A DNA stretch of 64,000 nucleotides from Ashinkailepas kermadecensis (GCA_034440615.1 JAOTOM010004867.1:310001-374000), one strand, 5' to 3'; positions 24,190 to 35,385 are shown, counted from the stretch's first letter. Translations and numbers: made by a program. The notes: a model not told the origin generated them from the sequence alone.

Positions 24190-24612
24190 AGCTGGAGAGC
24201 CACAGTGCGTACCTGTCGCCGAGTTGTAAAGGTGCTGCGTCTGTGCATGGGCAGTAGCCGAAGAGGATGCATTTAGATTTACGTGCAGATATGTGTAAGT
24301 TGAGTGTTCTGAGTTATTTGTGAATGTCGTGCAGTACTTGCTGTAGCGTGGCTTATGCGTGGTCTGCTATATGTCTCGATGTCCGAAGTGCGATGTCGTC
24401 CGCGTATATTGCTATTGTGATGGATGGGGTAGTGTGTCGCGGTACTGAGTTAAGTCCTAGAATATAGAGAAGAATATATGTTTACCTTCTTATGCATAGG
24501 AGTCTATTTTAATTTTGAAGGTGCGATTGAGAAGATAGAAATCGATATATTTGGCTAGTCTACCTTGGATACTGATGTTGTATATGTGTTGTAGCAGTGC
24601 AGATATGTTGAT
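24190..24612 (-). pseudogene. Partial reverse transcriptase with YADD box
   Basis: Reading on -, GRLAKYIDFYLLNRTFKIKI is followed, after a stop and a short gap where the PQGSVLSP box should be, by TIAIYADDIALRTSRHIADH. YADD near 24380-24400 is the catalytic metal-binding motif of reverse transcriptase. It continues with ATLQQVLHDIHK and LHISARKSKCILFGYC, matching the thumb-side region of I/Jockey-type enzymes, and ends near 24190. At least three stop codons interrupt it. Confidence 0.75.
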
Positions 24613-24629
24613 TATATGATATTCGCGCT

Positions 24630-24979
24630 CCGCCACCCACCGAGGGCAGGCCCGGTCGGACGAGGGGTGCCCCCCCCCCCCTCCCGCAGCCGGAGCAGCG
24701 CCGCTCGGTGCAGTCGCAGGTGCTGGTGTTGTGGGGACCTGCACATTCCCCACATGTTGGGTGTGATGCACGGCACTCCCTCGTGTAGTGTCCATTTCTC
24801 TGATAGTGGGTGCAGCGGCGTGGCAGGGGTGCGCGTGAAGTCAAGGTGTACCGGAAGTGTGATGCGTGGACATGGGTGGGTGGTGTGTGCGACACCTGGG
24901 AGCCGAGGAAGTGAGTTTGGAGGCGTGCCCGACCATAGAGGTCATTTGCGCCGCATTTAAAGGGATTAGGTTTTTGCAA
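24630..24979 (-). pseudogene. Gag-like ORF1 remnant with three zinc knuckles
   Basis: The protein reads HFRYTLTSRAPLPRRC and enters three CCHC-type knuckles: CTHYQRNGHYTREC (second cysteine changed to tyrosine), CGECAGPHNTSTC, and, after a frameshift in a 12-base C run (24670-24681), CSGCGGGHPSSDRAC. Three successive knuckles after a LRY-like motif are typical of ORF1 proteins of I and Jockey-type LINEs, which bind the element RNA. The altered first knuckle and the frameshift make this copy non-functional. Confidence 0.75.
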
Positions 24980-25049
24980 GCAAGTCTAAGGCAAGTGCAC
25001 AGCGAATCCGCTCATATATGTTCAATATCACTCGTGGGCTATTTACGTT

Positions 25050-26870
25050 TTTCCTACGAGCGTATGAGCGGGCATGCGGTACGTGTTAGAGTGCGTGCTG
25101 AAGTGTGTGTTGCAGTGCGTGTTGGTGGTTTGATGCGTGCAATGTTCCTGCTGGTTTGATGGCGTACAGATAGCCAAATAGTAATTGGAGGATTCTGGGC
25201 ATTTGTCACCCAGAGCGATGGAAGCGAGAGGGTGATGCCCCTTTTTTGCAGAACGCCTGAAGTGGTTGCCTTTAAGCGTCAAAGCTACTACAGTCTAGCA
25301 GGATGTGACCTATGCTTAATGTGGTATTGCAGGTGTCGCAGTGGGGTGTTGTATAATGGCCATCCTATAGTTGAGGCTGTGTTGGTTTTGTGCTACCTGA
25401 TCAAAGTCTAGTGAGGATGAATTATTTTTGGCGGTGCGGTTGATTTGATGCGTTCCATGCGCCTAGCGTTGGCTTGATGTTGTGGGTATGATTGGAGCAG
25501 AGAAATGAAGAGTCGTGTTGTGTCCAGGTGCTTTGGTGATGCTTACGTATGTGGCGTTGTAGGAGTACCTTGCAATCGTCTTCCGTATGTGCCATGTTGG
25601 GATGTCGTGGATGCTAAGGCTTGCTTTGCCAGCCTGTTTGCTCGCTCGTTTCCTGAAATGTTGACGTGACTCAGAATCCAGAGGAAGGAAAAGTTGTTTA
25701 CGTTGCGGGTCACGGCTTGTTGGATTCTATCAACGACTGGACGTGGGCAGCCACGTGTGTTGCTAATTTACTGAAGGACTGATTTGGAATCTGAACAAAT
25801 TACTACGTTTCTCGTTTTGTGCCTCTATAGAATGGAGATAGGGGCCAAAATGGCAAATGCTTCAGCGATGTAGATGGAAGAGCTGTCCGGTAGACGTTTG
25901 GAAAGCCTAAGGCTTGGTCCAGTGATGTCCATGCTTATTTTGATCCATCCGTGAATATCGGTAATTTGCGATTGTTGAGATCGTTGTTGTTGATGATTGT
26001 TGGCCTAGTGAGCGGTCGAGCTGCAGTGGTTGGCATTACGAGGTTTAGATCCGAAAGAGCCGTGGCAATATGAACACTAAATGGTGAAAGCTTGCGCCAA
26101 AACCGGCTCTTGTCGTATTTTTAGTGGATTTGATTTTAATGTGGTAGCGGCACAGCTGTTGCGTTCTCCTGAAGCGGAGGGGAGGCGTGTCCGAGTCTAC
26201 TAGAAGACTGGCTCTCGGTGTGGAGCTGGGGGCTCCTGTGGCTGCTCTGATGCAGTTGTTTTGTATGGTTTCCTTTTTTGCTCATTGTTGGCGAAATGGT
26301 AGCAAGGATGATGTCGCTATATTCTAGGATGGGTCATATTACTGATTTGTAGAGTCGCAGTGGTGTTTTCCTGTCTTCGTCCCAGTCTGCCTGCTAGTAC
26401 ACGGGGTAAGTTGACGCGCTTCGCGCATCTCTTCGAGATGGCAGTGGTATGTATGCTTAAGCTAAGGTTTTGGTACAAATGTACTCAAAGGACTTAACAC
26501 TTTTCACTTGCTCGATGGCTTTGCTGTCGATGTGAAACAAAGGTTGTGGACTTGGAGCTGAGGCGACTATATGTGACTGGCCGACTTTTTCTGCGGACAG
26601 GGTAAAGCCCCAAGTGTTGCACCACTTTGCTATGTGGTCTAGAGCTGCTTGAATGGTTTTCTCGGCTTTCAGGAAGCATTTTGCTTCTGTCCAAATGGTT
26701 ACGTCGTCGGCGAAAAGTGAATATTGAAGTGAAGTGTAGGTATGATCACCAAATATCGTTAATCATGATGAGGAAGAAGCCGACGAGAGCACGTCCCTGT
26801 GTCAGGCCCTGATCCTAAGGTGTGGGCTAGAACTGATAGCAGCTGGTATTCCTCCACATGTCCGTTCAGT
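25050..26870 (-). mobile_element. Degenerate I/LOA-type LINE with RNase H domain
   Basis: On - the order is reverse transcriptase palm (from about 26870), connection region, RNase H (about 25960-25610) and a C-terminal CCHC-like motif (about 25345-25283), which is the ORF2 order of the I/LOA/R1 group. ORF1, endonuclease and the N-terminal reverse transcriptase are missing, so it is 5'-truncated. The 3' boundary is not sharp; coding similarity ends near 25140 and the sequence changes to tgcgtgt-rich DNA by about 25060. Confidence 0.8.
25140..26870 (-). pseudogene. ORF2 remnant: reverse transcriptase plus RNase H
   Basis: Recognisable segments, in several frames, are GLTQGRALVGFFLIMINDIW (the PQG box, diverged), LQYSLFADDVTIW with FADD at 26703-26714, WCNTWGFTLSAEK, then RNase H motifs IFTDGSK (first aspartate, about 25938), SSIYIAEAFAIL (glutamate), ICSDSKSVLQ (second aspartate, about 25786) and SHVNISGNERANRLAKQ. 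In the last motif the usual aspartate of NERAD is asparagine. A C-terminal CDTCNTTLSIGHILLDC motif follows. Many frameshifts and stops are present, so it is an old copy. Confidence 0.8.
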
Positions 26871-27416
26871 CAGAGTAATGACTCCACCAGCCAGAAGATG
26901 GCTACCATCTCGGACGCCCTGCGGCGATGTGCGCGCGGCCAGCGCGTCCATAAGCGTCCTCATAAGGTCGGCACTCGCAATCCCCGGCAGCCACCGCCAT
27001 CACCACCAAATCACTTCGAAATGTGACCCGGAAGCAGTGGCGTCGCCACGAAATTCTTCCAGGGGGTGGGGGCAAGTTTGAAAGGGGGCCTCCTGCTTCC
27101 CGAAAGGGGGCCTCCATTGTGTGAGGGCCTCCTATTGTTTTTTAGGCTCTTAGTATGGTTCGGGAATGGGAAACATGATTTCATATTGATGTCTTGTTTG
27201 TTCTTGGCATGGTGCATCATTTATGCAAAACCAAATAGCAATAATCATTTTTCGCTGAGAACTGAGCCATACCAGGGTATAAATAAGTAATATGTAGATA
27301 AATACCTAAGTGCCAAAACAAACCAATGTCATAATGCTTTCTCGACAAGAATAATTTTTCCCACTGGCCTCTAGATTGCAGCGAGCTGGCGGGGCTGATG
27401 CTAAGCATATCTTAAA
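26871..27416. other. Spacer with CAGTGGCGTCGCC element end
   Basis: A CAGTGGCGTCGCC motif at 27035-27047 is followed by G-rich gggggcctcc words (27060-27130), like the starts of the GGGCCCC elements elsewhere in the window. Nothing else is recognised. Confidence 0.45.
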
Positions 27417-27545
27417 GATATCTCCCATTGATCAACCCACTTTTATGTCATCCATGTCTAACTGAATATAGCTAGATTTATCACTACTGTTAGTCATTCC
27501 CACCAGCTTGATGTCATAAGCAAGCTTAAACGATCATTTATCGGT
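27417..27545 (-). mobile_element. Short CR1-like LINE fragment
   Basis: The segment matches 53458-53580 over about 120 bp: ctgccattgatcagcccact there against ctcccattgatcaacccact here, continuing through tcaca/tcactactgtt and ccaccagcttgatgtcat. In the 53-kb element this region encodes the FADD box and the stretch after it, so this is an older, short copy of the same family in the same orientation. Confidence 0.75.
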
Positions 27546-28140
27546 CCTTGGACGACAATTTGGCAGGTTCGCGAGAAGTGAAGTGAAGGTGACAACAAGA
27601 AGGGGATTGAATTGGTTTTCTGATCGTCATCTTAGGGATTTATTGATTTTTGTAACATTTGGTGCTGGCTGCAAGGCACCTGGCACACAAGCTAAAATAA
27701 TAAATCATCAGCGAATAAATTCACGGCAAGAACAAACATTGAACAACAATGCATGAATGACAATGCAACAATGCAGCAATGGCAATACATAAATAATGCA
27801 AAACCTTCAAATTCCACGCCGTCACGCCCATGGTTTTCGCTGTGCTGTACCGTTTTGTAAATGATGTCGTCGAGAATGCATTGAAGCTGGGAAGCTCTAA
27901 TTATGCAGGCTGTAATCACAGAAAACAATGGGCGCTATGTGACCAACGCAGTCGATGCGCCCCTAAACCCAAATAGCCAACCGCTCACAGAAAACAAGTT
28001 TGTAGGAAGAAAATGCATTTTAAAACATCATTCCTCCCTTTTTATATGGAGTGTTGTTTTGTATGCTTGTGAGGCGGAATTTGCCCCCTCGATGCTGGCT
28101 TTGCCCCCATGGGCGCATGTTTCTGAAAATTATTGGGGGA
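27546..28140. other. Single-copy spacer
   Basis: No repeat or gene recognised. Words aacaatg/caatgc recur near 27735-27790. Confidence 0.35.
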
Positions 28141-28480
28141 CCAGTGGCGTACCTATATTTGCGTCAAAGGGGAAGGGGGGAAACGGATTTCGAGGTGGCA
28201 CACGTACCCTCATTAAACAAGTCCTCGGATTTCCACCACTATTTTGTCAAAGGGGGCCTTCTTTAAATGAAATAATTAGTGACCAAGTGAATTGTCCAGT
28301 GGAGGGGCCTAATCTAGCACTATCGTTTCTGATTCATCGGATTTCAACCCTAACTCCCCCACCCTGTTCGAAGGTTTTCTTTTGGTATCCCTTGATAAGT
28401 AGCCTTACACTGCTGAAATTACACATACACAAATCACTTTAAAATGTAAAATTTCCCAATTTCAGGCGTTCCAGTTCATA
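28141..28480 (+). mobile_element. Possible non-autonomous DNA element, CAGTGGCGTACC end
   Basis: Starts ccagtggcgtacctatattt and is followed by a G-rich stretch (aaaggggaagggggg) and gggggcc words. The same CAGTGGCGTACC start occurs at 50436. The right end is not defined. Confidence 0.4.
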
Positions 28481-28739
28481 GCGCCCGGTCACCACGACGC
28501 CAACGTTCGTGCACGTGCACACCCATCTTGCGCATTCGGCGCATTCACCACACTTCATGCGATGCTTCACTTTCTGCTAGGCCTCCTACGTTTTGCTAAT
28601 TGCTACCACATGATAGACTTGCGCCATATTTTACGTGATGGAATGCTCCCAGATTGGCTACCGAACCGAGGCCATGCCTCAGTGTTCTTTTCTTGGACAC
28701 GTTGCGTCAGGCCATTGTGCGGTCTCATGGCTCTTGTGT

Positions 28740-29590
28740 GCCTTGAGTGATTCTGGTGTTTTTTTAGAGCTCCCGGTATGTTTATTTCGGGCTGCAACGC
28801 ATGTTTTAAGACCTTGTCACTTTTACGAGACTGTGCGCTTTGGAGGGCCAGTTGCATTTTCGGCCCCCGTTGTGTCTTAGGGCCATGATATATTTGGGGC
28901 TTCTTACGCACATTTGTGGGGCCCCAGTACGATTTCGGTTCTTCGGTGCGATTTTTCTGGGTCCCAGCGGGAATTATTGCGCCCAGGCGCGTGGTTCCGG
29001 GGACTCAACGCCAATGTTCTGGGCTCAACGCGATTTGTGTAGATCTTTTCTGATTTTTTTCTTAAAGTCCGAATCATGGCCTCATTTTTTTCGAGCCCCT
29101 GGCTCCATGTTTTTGTATCCCACCTCGATTTTTCGAGTTCCGGTATATTCTTCGGGGCCGTACGCGATTTGTGAAGGCATCTGGTGATATGTTCGGTGCT
29201 CCAGAGCCATTTTCCTGACCCGTACATACATTTGTTGAAATCCATCCTTATTTGGAGAGCATGATTTTTTTTCGGATACCGATGCGAATTTTGGTGTCAC
29301 ACTGTGCTTATGTGGGGCCCTAGACGCCAATTATCACCCCCCCCCCCCACCCCCGAGACGGCGTGGGTTTAGGGCCTCCTCTCATTTCCTGGGAACTCCT
29401 TTCGGTCTTCGGGGCCTCATTCGGTCCTGGAGATCTCCTTTAGGGACTCCTCTTTTTCCTGTGCACTTCCGGATAGGGGCCTCCTCAAATTGCATGGGGG
29501 AGGGGCGCCCCCTAGTCTCACGGCAGTGGCGAGGGGGGGCGACTGCCCCCGCTGGCCCCGGTGGCGACGCCCCTGCCCAGAAGCGGTCAT
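28740..29590 (-). repeat. Degenerate GGGCCCC satellite-like element, minus orientation
   Basis: On - the sequence is an irregular series of about 26-bp units of the form ggggccc-n-aaaatcgcac. The right boundary (start of the element on -) contains caggggcgtcgccaccgggg near 29576, comparable with the CAGTGGCGTACC start of the plus-orientation copy at 50436. C-rich and G-rich homopolymer runs lie at 29337-29350 and about 29533. Copies are strongly diverged, so the array is old. Confidence 0.7.
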
Positions 29591-29805
29591 CTGCAGCGAC
29601 CGGGCGCCCAACAATTCGGCGAGTGACCGGCGAGTCACTCGCCGATCGCGGCCACCGATCGAGCCCCGCTGTAACCATGGGCACCCTGCGCGTGCCGCCG
29701 TATCCAATTATCTCGGGGAGTGCGTGGCAGCGGTAGGCCGTCTCTATGTCTGCCACAGTTGACGTCGCCCACAACGACAGGGTTTCGTGTGTGTTGGTCG
29801 CTGCT

Positions 29806-30190
29806 GGGCGCTGGCGCAGCGGCTGTGACCCAGAGACAGGCACAGCGGCTGTGATCCAGAGACAGGCACAGCGGCTGTGATCCAGAAGCAGGCGTAGCGG
29901 CTGTGATCCGGAGGCAGACGCAGTGGCTGTGACCGAGAGACAGGCGCAGCGGCTGTGCTTCAAATGCAGGCGCAGTGGCTGTGATCCAGATACAGACGCA
30001 GCGGCTGTGATCGAGAGACAGGCGCGGAGGATGTGGCCCAGAGGCAGGCGCGGAAGATGTGGCCCAGAGACAGGCGCGGAGGATGTGGCCCAGAGGCAGG
30101 CGCGGAAGATGTGGCCCAGAGGCAGGCGCGGGGGCTGTGACCCAGAGACAGGCTCAACGCCTGTGACTCAGGGGCGGGTGCTGTGACTCG
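29806..30190. repeat. 26-bp minisatellite, about 14 copies
   Basis: The left half uses cagcggctgtgatccagaga plus caggca; the right half uses the related cggaagatgtggcccagagg. The switch near 30020 shows two amplified variants side by side. Confidence 0.93.
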
Positions 30191-30207
30191 AAGCCGGGCG
30201 CGGCGCA

Positions 30208-31566
30208 TCCATCACTGGCGCACGGACGGGCCAAGGCGGGCCTGAGGGAGTACGTGTGGCGTCACTGGCGCACGGACGGGCCAAGGCGGGCCTGAGGGAG
30301 TACGTGTGGCGTCACTGGCGCACAGACGGGCCAAGGCGGGCCTGAGGGAGTACGTGTGGCGTCACTGGCGCACGGACGGGCCAAGGCGGGCCTGAGGGAG
30401 TACGTGTGGCGTCACTGGCGCACAGACGGGCCAAGGCGGGCCTGAGGGAGTACGTGTGGCGTCACTGGCGCACAGACGGGCCAAGGCGGGCCTGAGGGAG
30501 TACGTGTGGCGTCACGGCGCACGGACGGGCCAAGGCGGGCCTGAGGGAGTACGTGTGGCGTCACTGGCGCACGGACGGGCCAAGGCGGGCCTGAGGGAGT
30601 ACGTGTGGCGTCACTGGCGCACAGACGGGCCAAGGCGGGCCTGAGGGAGTACGTGTGGCGTCACTGGCGCACGGACGGGCCAAGGCGGGCCTGAGGGAGT
30701 ACGTGTGGCGTCACTGGCGCACGGACGGACCAAGGCGGGCCTGAGGGAGTACGTGTGGCGTCACTGGCGCACAGACGGGCCAAGGCGGGCCTGAGGGAGT
30801 ACGTGTGGCGTCACTGGCGCACGGACGGGCCAAGGCGGGCCTGAGGGATTACGTGTGGCGTCACTGGCGCACGGACGGACCAAGGCGGGCCTGAGGGAGT
30901 ACGTGTGGCGTCACGGCGCACGGACGGGCCAAGGCGGGCCTGAGGGAGTACGTGTGGCGTCACTGGCGCACAGACAGGCCAAGGCGGGCCTGAGGGAGTA
31001 CGTGTGGCGTCACTGGCGCACGGACGGGCCAAGGCGGGCCTGAGGGAGTACGTGTGGCGTCACTGGCGCACGGACGGGCCAAGGCGGGCCTGAGGGAGTA
31101 CGTGTGGCGTCACTGGCGCACAGGACGGGCCAAGGCGGGCCTGAGGGAGTACGTGTGGCGTCACTGGCGCACGGACGGGCCAAGGCGGGCCTGAGGGAGT
31201 ACGTGTGGCGTCACGGCGCACGGACGGGCCAAGGCGGGCCTGAGGGAGTACGTGTGGCGTACGGCGCACAGACGGGCCAAGGCGGGCCGAGGGAGTACGT
31301 GTGGCGTCACTGGCGCACAGACGGGCCAAGGCGGGCCTGAGGGAGTACGTGTGGCGTCACTGGCGCACGGACGGACCAAGGCGGGCCTGAGGGAGTACGT
31401 GTGGCGTCACTGGCGCACGGACGGGCCAAGGCGGGCCTGAGGGAGTACGTGTGGCGTCACTGGCGCACGGACGGACCAAGGCGGGCCTGAGGGAGTACGT
31501 GTGGCGTCACTGGCGCACGGACGGACCAAGGCGGGCCTGAGGGAGTACGTGTGGCGTCACTGGCGC
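30208..31566. repeat. 50-bp minisatellite, about 27 copies
   Basis: The unit contains cactggcgcacggacgggcc, then aaggcgggcctgagggagta and cgtgtggcgt. Copies are highly similar; a few lack one or two bases (cacggcgc, tacggcgc), which shifts frames. Variants cacagacgg and ggaccaagg are scattered. Confidence 0.97.
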
Positions 31567-31768
31567 GCCACCGCTAACGGTCCGGCCTGGTGGCAAAACT
31601 CGCAGTTCGCACGAGCATACACGAGCACTGCTCAGTGTTCAGTGCTCAGTGCTCTGTGCTGAGTGCGCCGGCCTGCTGCTGTGGAGATGCGGCGGTGGCG
31701 CGTGCTGGCTGCGGACAGGGCGGCTGATTACCCTGTGGTCACGTGACCGACCCAGCTGATGTCATTAC
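31567..31768. other. Spacer with near-palindromic cagtgctcag words
   Basis: cactgctcagtgttcagtgc and related words at 31627-31667 form an imperfect inverted and direct repeat. Otherwise single-copy. Confidence 0.5.
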
Positions 31769-32240
31769 CAACGGCTGCCGGTCCCAGCGACTGGTGGTCA
31801 CTGGCCGCTGGCCACTTACAGCACACAGGATGCACACAGGCTGCCGGTCCCAGCGACTGGTGGTCACTGGCCGCTGGCCACCTACAGCACACAGGATGCA
31901 CACAGGCTGCCGGTCCCAGCGACTGGTGGTCACTGGCCGCTGGCCACCTGCAGCACACAGGATGCACACAGGCTGCCGGTCCCAGCGACTGGTGGTCACT
32001 GGCCGCTGGCCACCTGCAGCACACAGGATGCACACAGGCTGCCGGTCCCAGCGACTGGTGGTCACTGGCCGCTGGCCACCTGCAGCACACAGGGTGCACA
32101 CAGGCTGCCGGTCCCAGCGACTGGTGGTCACTGGCCGCTGGTCACCTACAGCACACAGGATGCACACAGGCTGCCGGTCCCAGCGACTGGTGGTCACTGG
32201 CCGCTGGCCACCTGCAGCACACAGGATGCATATTACATAG
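31769..32240. repeat. 66-bp minisatellite, 7 copies
   Basis: The unit contains ggctgccggtcccagcgact, then ggtggtcactggccgctggc and cacctgcagcacacaggatg. Differences are few (cttaca/ctacag/ctgcag). As 66 is a multiple of three, several frames remain open on both strands; not considered coding. Confidence 0.97.
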
Positions 32241-32370
32241 GCTGCGATAAATAGTACGCCGACTATGATAAGTGTGCGCATGGGCGCGACATAATGTGTG
32301 ATAATGTGTGATTGCGTATGTGTGATTTAATGGCGCGGCCGCAAGATCGTGACGCACCCACTCGATCTGT

Positions 32371-32765
32371 CAACCAATGAACAGTCTGTCACCTTTGACA
32401 CACTGTGTAGCGCCTGATAGTACGTCACTTCTGACACAGTGTGGGGCACCTGCTAGTGTATCAACTCTGACACAGCGTGAAATGGACAATCTGTCACCTA
32501 TAACACAATGCGAGACACCTGACAGTCTGTCACCTCTGACACACTGGAGCGCCTGATAGTACGTCACTTCTGACACAGTGTGGGGCACCTGCTCGTCTAT
32601 CACCTCTGACACAGTGCGAAATGGACAGTCTGTCACACCTGACACAGTGTGGTGTGCTGGGCAGTCTGTCACCTCTGACACAACGTGGTGTGCTGGACCG
32701 TCTGTCACCTCTGACACAGTGTGGAACGGACGGTCTGTGACCTCTGACACAATGTGGAGCAGAAT
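32371..32765. repeat. Degenerate array with gtctgtcacctctgacacag core
   Basis: The core is followed by tgtgg/tgcga and variable linkers (ggcacctgct, aatggaca, gcgcctgatagt), giving units of about 30-33 bp. About 12 cores are recognisable; copies are moderately diverged. Confidence 0.85.
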
Positions 32766-34560
32766 ATATTCCGCAGTCTGTATATTGGTCTGTTCAATGG
32801 TCTCCTACTCCTTGCGATAAAGCGTTGCAGTCGTTGAGCGGGCTCACAATTCGTCTCGCTGTGAGTTAACATCCGCTGGGATGGGTGGCTGATCGCAACG
32901 CGTGTCAGAGGAGGGGAGATCCGATTTGATCAACAGAAATAGCCTTCCATACGGCTGTAGAAATGCTTCCTTTACATCAGCCATGCCCAGCCAGGCCTGT
33001 AGATTTTTGGTGAATCACTCTTGCAGTCTGGGAATGGTGATAACAAACCAAGACTTAGCACACGCGACATGCGAAAATATCTTCCAGCCATTTGCATCTA
33101 AATACAATTATTTAAAGCTGGTAAATTAACACAGTTCTGTGAAATATCACTTTTAGTTAGAGAGTATGACCGCGCTTAGAAGTGTCACCGCCTCGATGCG
33201 GCGGCCGAGAGGAATGACGAGGTTCTACCAATAGAAATGGCCAATACAGTTACTGTCTGTATGTGATTGGTTGCAATTTTGCCCATCACTAACAAAGTAC
33301 CAATTGCTTCATCTCGGTCCCAGTCGTTGACCAGGACCGAGATTCTGGCAGGAAAGCTACCAAAGAGATTGCAGAATGGGCGGATGCGGTAATAAGTGTA
33401 CGTAATTTAGTACAAAATGATTGTTTTGAACAGCTTAATAGTACAATATTTTCAAATTTTTAGTTCTCTGAGATATTTCAATCTGCAAAATGACATCTAT
33501 ATCAACTTAGACGAATATTTCGATGCACTCAGTACCCATTTCTAAATGATACCAGCATAGCCTCATTTCGGTTCGGTACCGCACCGAACCGATATTTGCA
33601 TCTTGAACAGCGTAAATGGTACTCCTTGAAACCGGCCGACTGTGACGACGCTGGAGATTGACCGACTAATGACGGCTGATGTGATGATACTCCTGATCAA
33701 TAGGGTGAAAACCGCTGTTTGCACAAGTCACTTAGCACATGAACCGTGTTCGGACTAAGTTGTGTGACCGTCGACACCACCAACGCTGCCTTTTGCCAAT
33801 AAGAGATCGAAATGTGATGTCATGCTTGACCGCCTAAAACCTACTCCTCTGATTGACCCCGGCTGTGTTGCCGGAAACCCTTTCAAATAGGCCTGAACCT
33901 CTCGATGTAGCCTTGCATAACTGTTTCGGTCCACATAATTTTTTAGTGTCAACAAGGCTACTCTTTGCTGGCACATGCGCGAGAGCGAAGAAAGAACTGC
34001 ACACCAAAGAACTTGTCTACTCTATACAGCTGCAACATATGCTTTTCATGCATAAATATTGGATCAGACAATTATTGGGGGTGGGGTAGGTATAATCCAC
34101 CCAATCGACGGTAGAGAATGTTTGGTCCCAGAGACACCGAGCGCCGCTGGTGTCAAACCAGACAACGTTTGGACAGGCTGTCATTCCGAGAATGATAATC
34201 CGAGAAGGAAGCAGGGGAGGGGCCACGCGAGACTGGCATGGTCCACTGACGAACTCATGAATTTCATCGTAAACGGCGGCCGCTTTGCGAACGGATGTAG
34301 TGATCGATGGATCGATACTTTCCTGGAGGTGGGACCCGACCGACGTACCGCCTCATCCCGGCATCACTCCAGGGTCAGCTGGGCCGAGCAGCTGGGTCCG
34401 GCACCGAGCTGACCTTAGCAGCCGGTGGGAACACCAAGCGGCCCGCGCCGCCGGGTAGGGCGTCCCTGCCTCAGTCTGCGCCGGCACTGAGTCCGGCCTA
34501 ACCAAGTCTGAGCTGACCCCGCTATCGAGACGGTTAGATGGTCTGTGAGTGGCTGCGGCT
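32766..34560. other. Single-copy region, nothing recognised
   Basis: About 1.8 kb without tandem repeats. Open frames are short and overlap. An internal inverted pair, cggtcccagtcgttga and accaggaccgag, lies near 33317-33345, and cggttcggtaccgcaccgaacc near 33571 forms a small palindrome. No domain or RNA gene is recognised. Confidence 0.45.
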
Positions 34561-35385
34561 GCGGCCGGGCCGAGCCGAGCCGGGCCGGGCCGGACCGAGC
34601 CGAGCCGAGCCGAGCCGAGCCGGGCCGGGCCGGGTGAGCCGAGCCTGGCCGAGCCGAGCCGAGCCGGGCCGGGCCGGGTGGAGCCGAGCCGGGCCGAGCC
34701 GAGCCGAGCCGGGCCGGGCCGGGTGGAGCCGAGCCGGACCGGGCCGAGCCGGGCCAGGCCGGCGAGCCGAGCCGAGCCGAGCCGAGCCGAGCCGGGCCGA
34801 GCCGGGCCGAGCCGGGCCGAGCCGAGCCGAGCCGAGCCGGGCCGAGCCGGGCCGAGCCGAGCCGGGCCGAGCCGAGCCGAGCCGGGCCGAGCCGAGCCGA
34901 GCCGAGCCGAGCCGAGCCGAGCCGAGCCGGGCCGAGCTGGGCCGAGCCGGGCCGAGCCGAGCCGAGCCGAGCCGAGCCGAGCCGAGCCGAGCCGGGCCGA
35001 GCCGGGCCGAGCCGAGCCGAGCCGGGCCGGGCCGGGCCGGGTCGAGCCGAGCCGGGCCGAGCCGGGTCGGGTCGGGCCGGGCCGAGCTGGGCCGAGCCGA
35101 GCCGAGCCGAGCCGAGCCGAGCCGGGCCGGGCCGGGCCGAGCTGGGCCGAGCTGGGCCGAGCCGAGCCGAGCCAGGCCGAGCTGGGCCGGACCGAGCCGA
35201 GCCGAGCCGAGCCGAGCCGAGCCGAGCCAAGCCGGGCCGAGCCGAGCCGAGCCAGGCAGGGCCGGGCCGAGCTGAGCCGGGCCGAGCCGGGCCGAGCCGA
35301 GCCGAGCCGGGCCGAGCCGGGCCGGGCCGAGCCGAGCCGAGTCGGGCCGGGCCGGGCCGGGCCGAGCCGGACCCGCTGGTAATTG
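34561..35385. repeat. Pentanucleotide array, gagcc/gggcc, about 160 copies
   Basis: A run of 5-bp units, mainly gagcc and gggcc in mixed order, with occasional gtgga, gagct and gacc variants. GC content is extreme. The minus strand is read as S/A/R/L/G/P-rich peptides in every frame for 290-390 codons; since 5-bp periodicity cycles all frames, this is an artefact. Confidence 0.97.

Larger units (their letters stand above)
24190..24979 (-). mobile_element. Internally deleted I/Jockey-like LINE fragment
   Basis: On - a Gag-like ORF1 with zinc knuckles (24979 to about 24630) is followed without a gap by the palm region of a reverse transcriptase (about 24610-24190). The endonuclease and the first part of the reverse transcriptase, expected between them, are absent. 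The fragment ends near 24190 without a recognisable C-terminal domain or tail. It lies just downstream, on the same strand, of another LINE of similar type; both may be parts of one rearranged insertion. Confidence 0.75.

Noticed and set aside
34561..35385. Telomeric or centromeric repeat
   Set aside because: The gagcc/gggcc unit is not TTAGG/TTAGGG-like and the array is short and internal.
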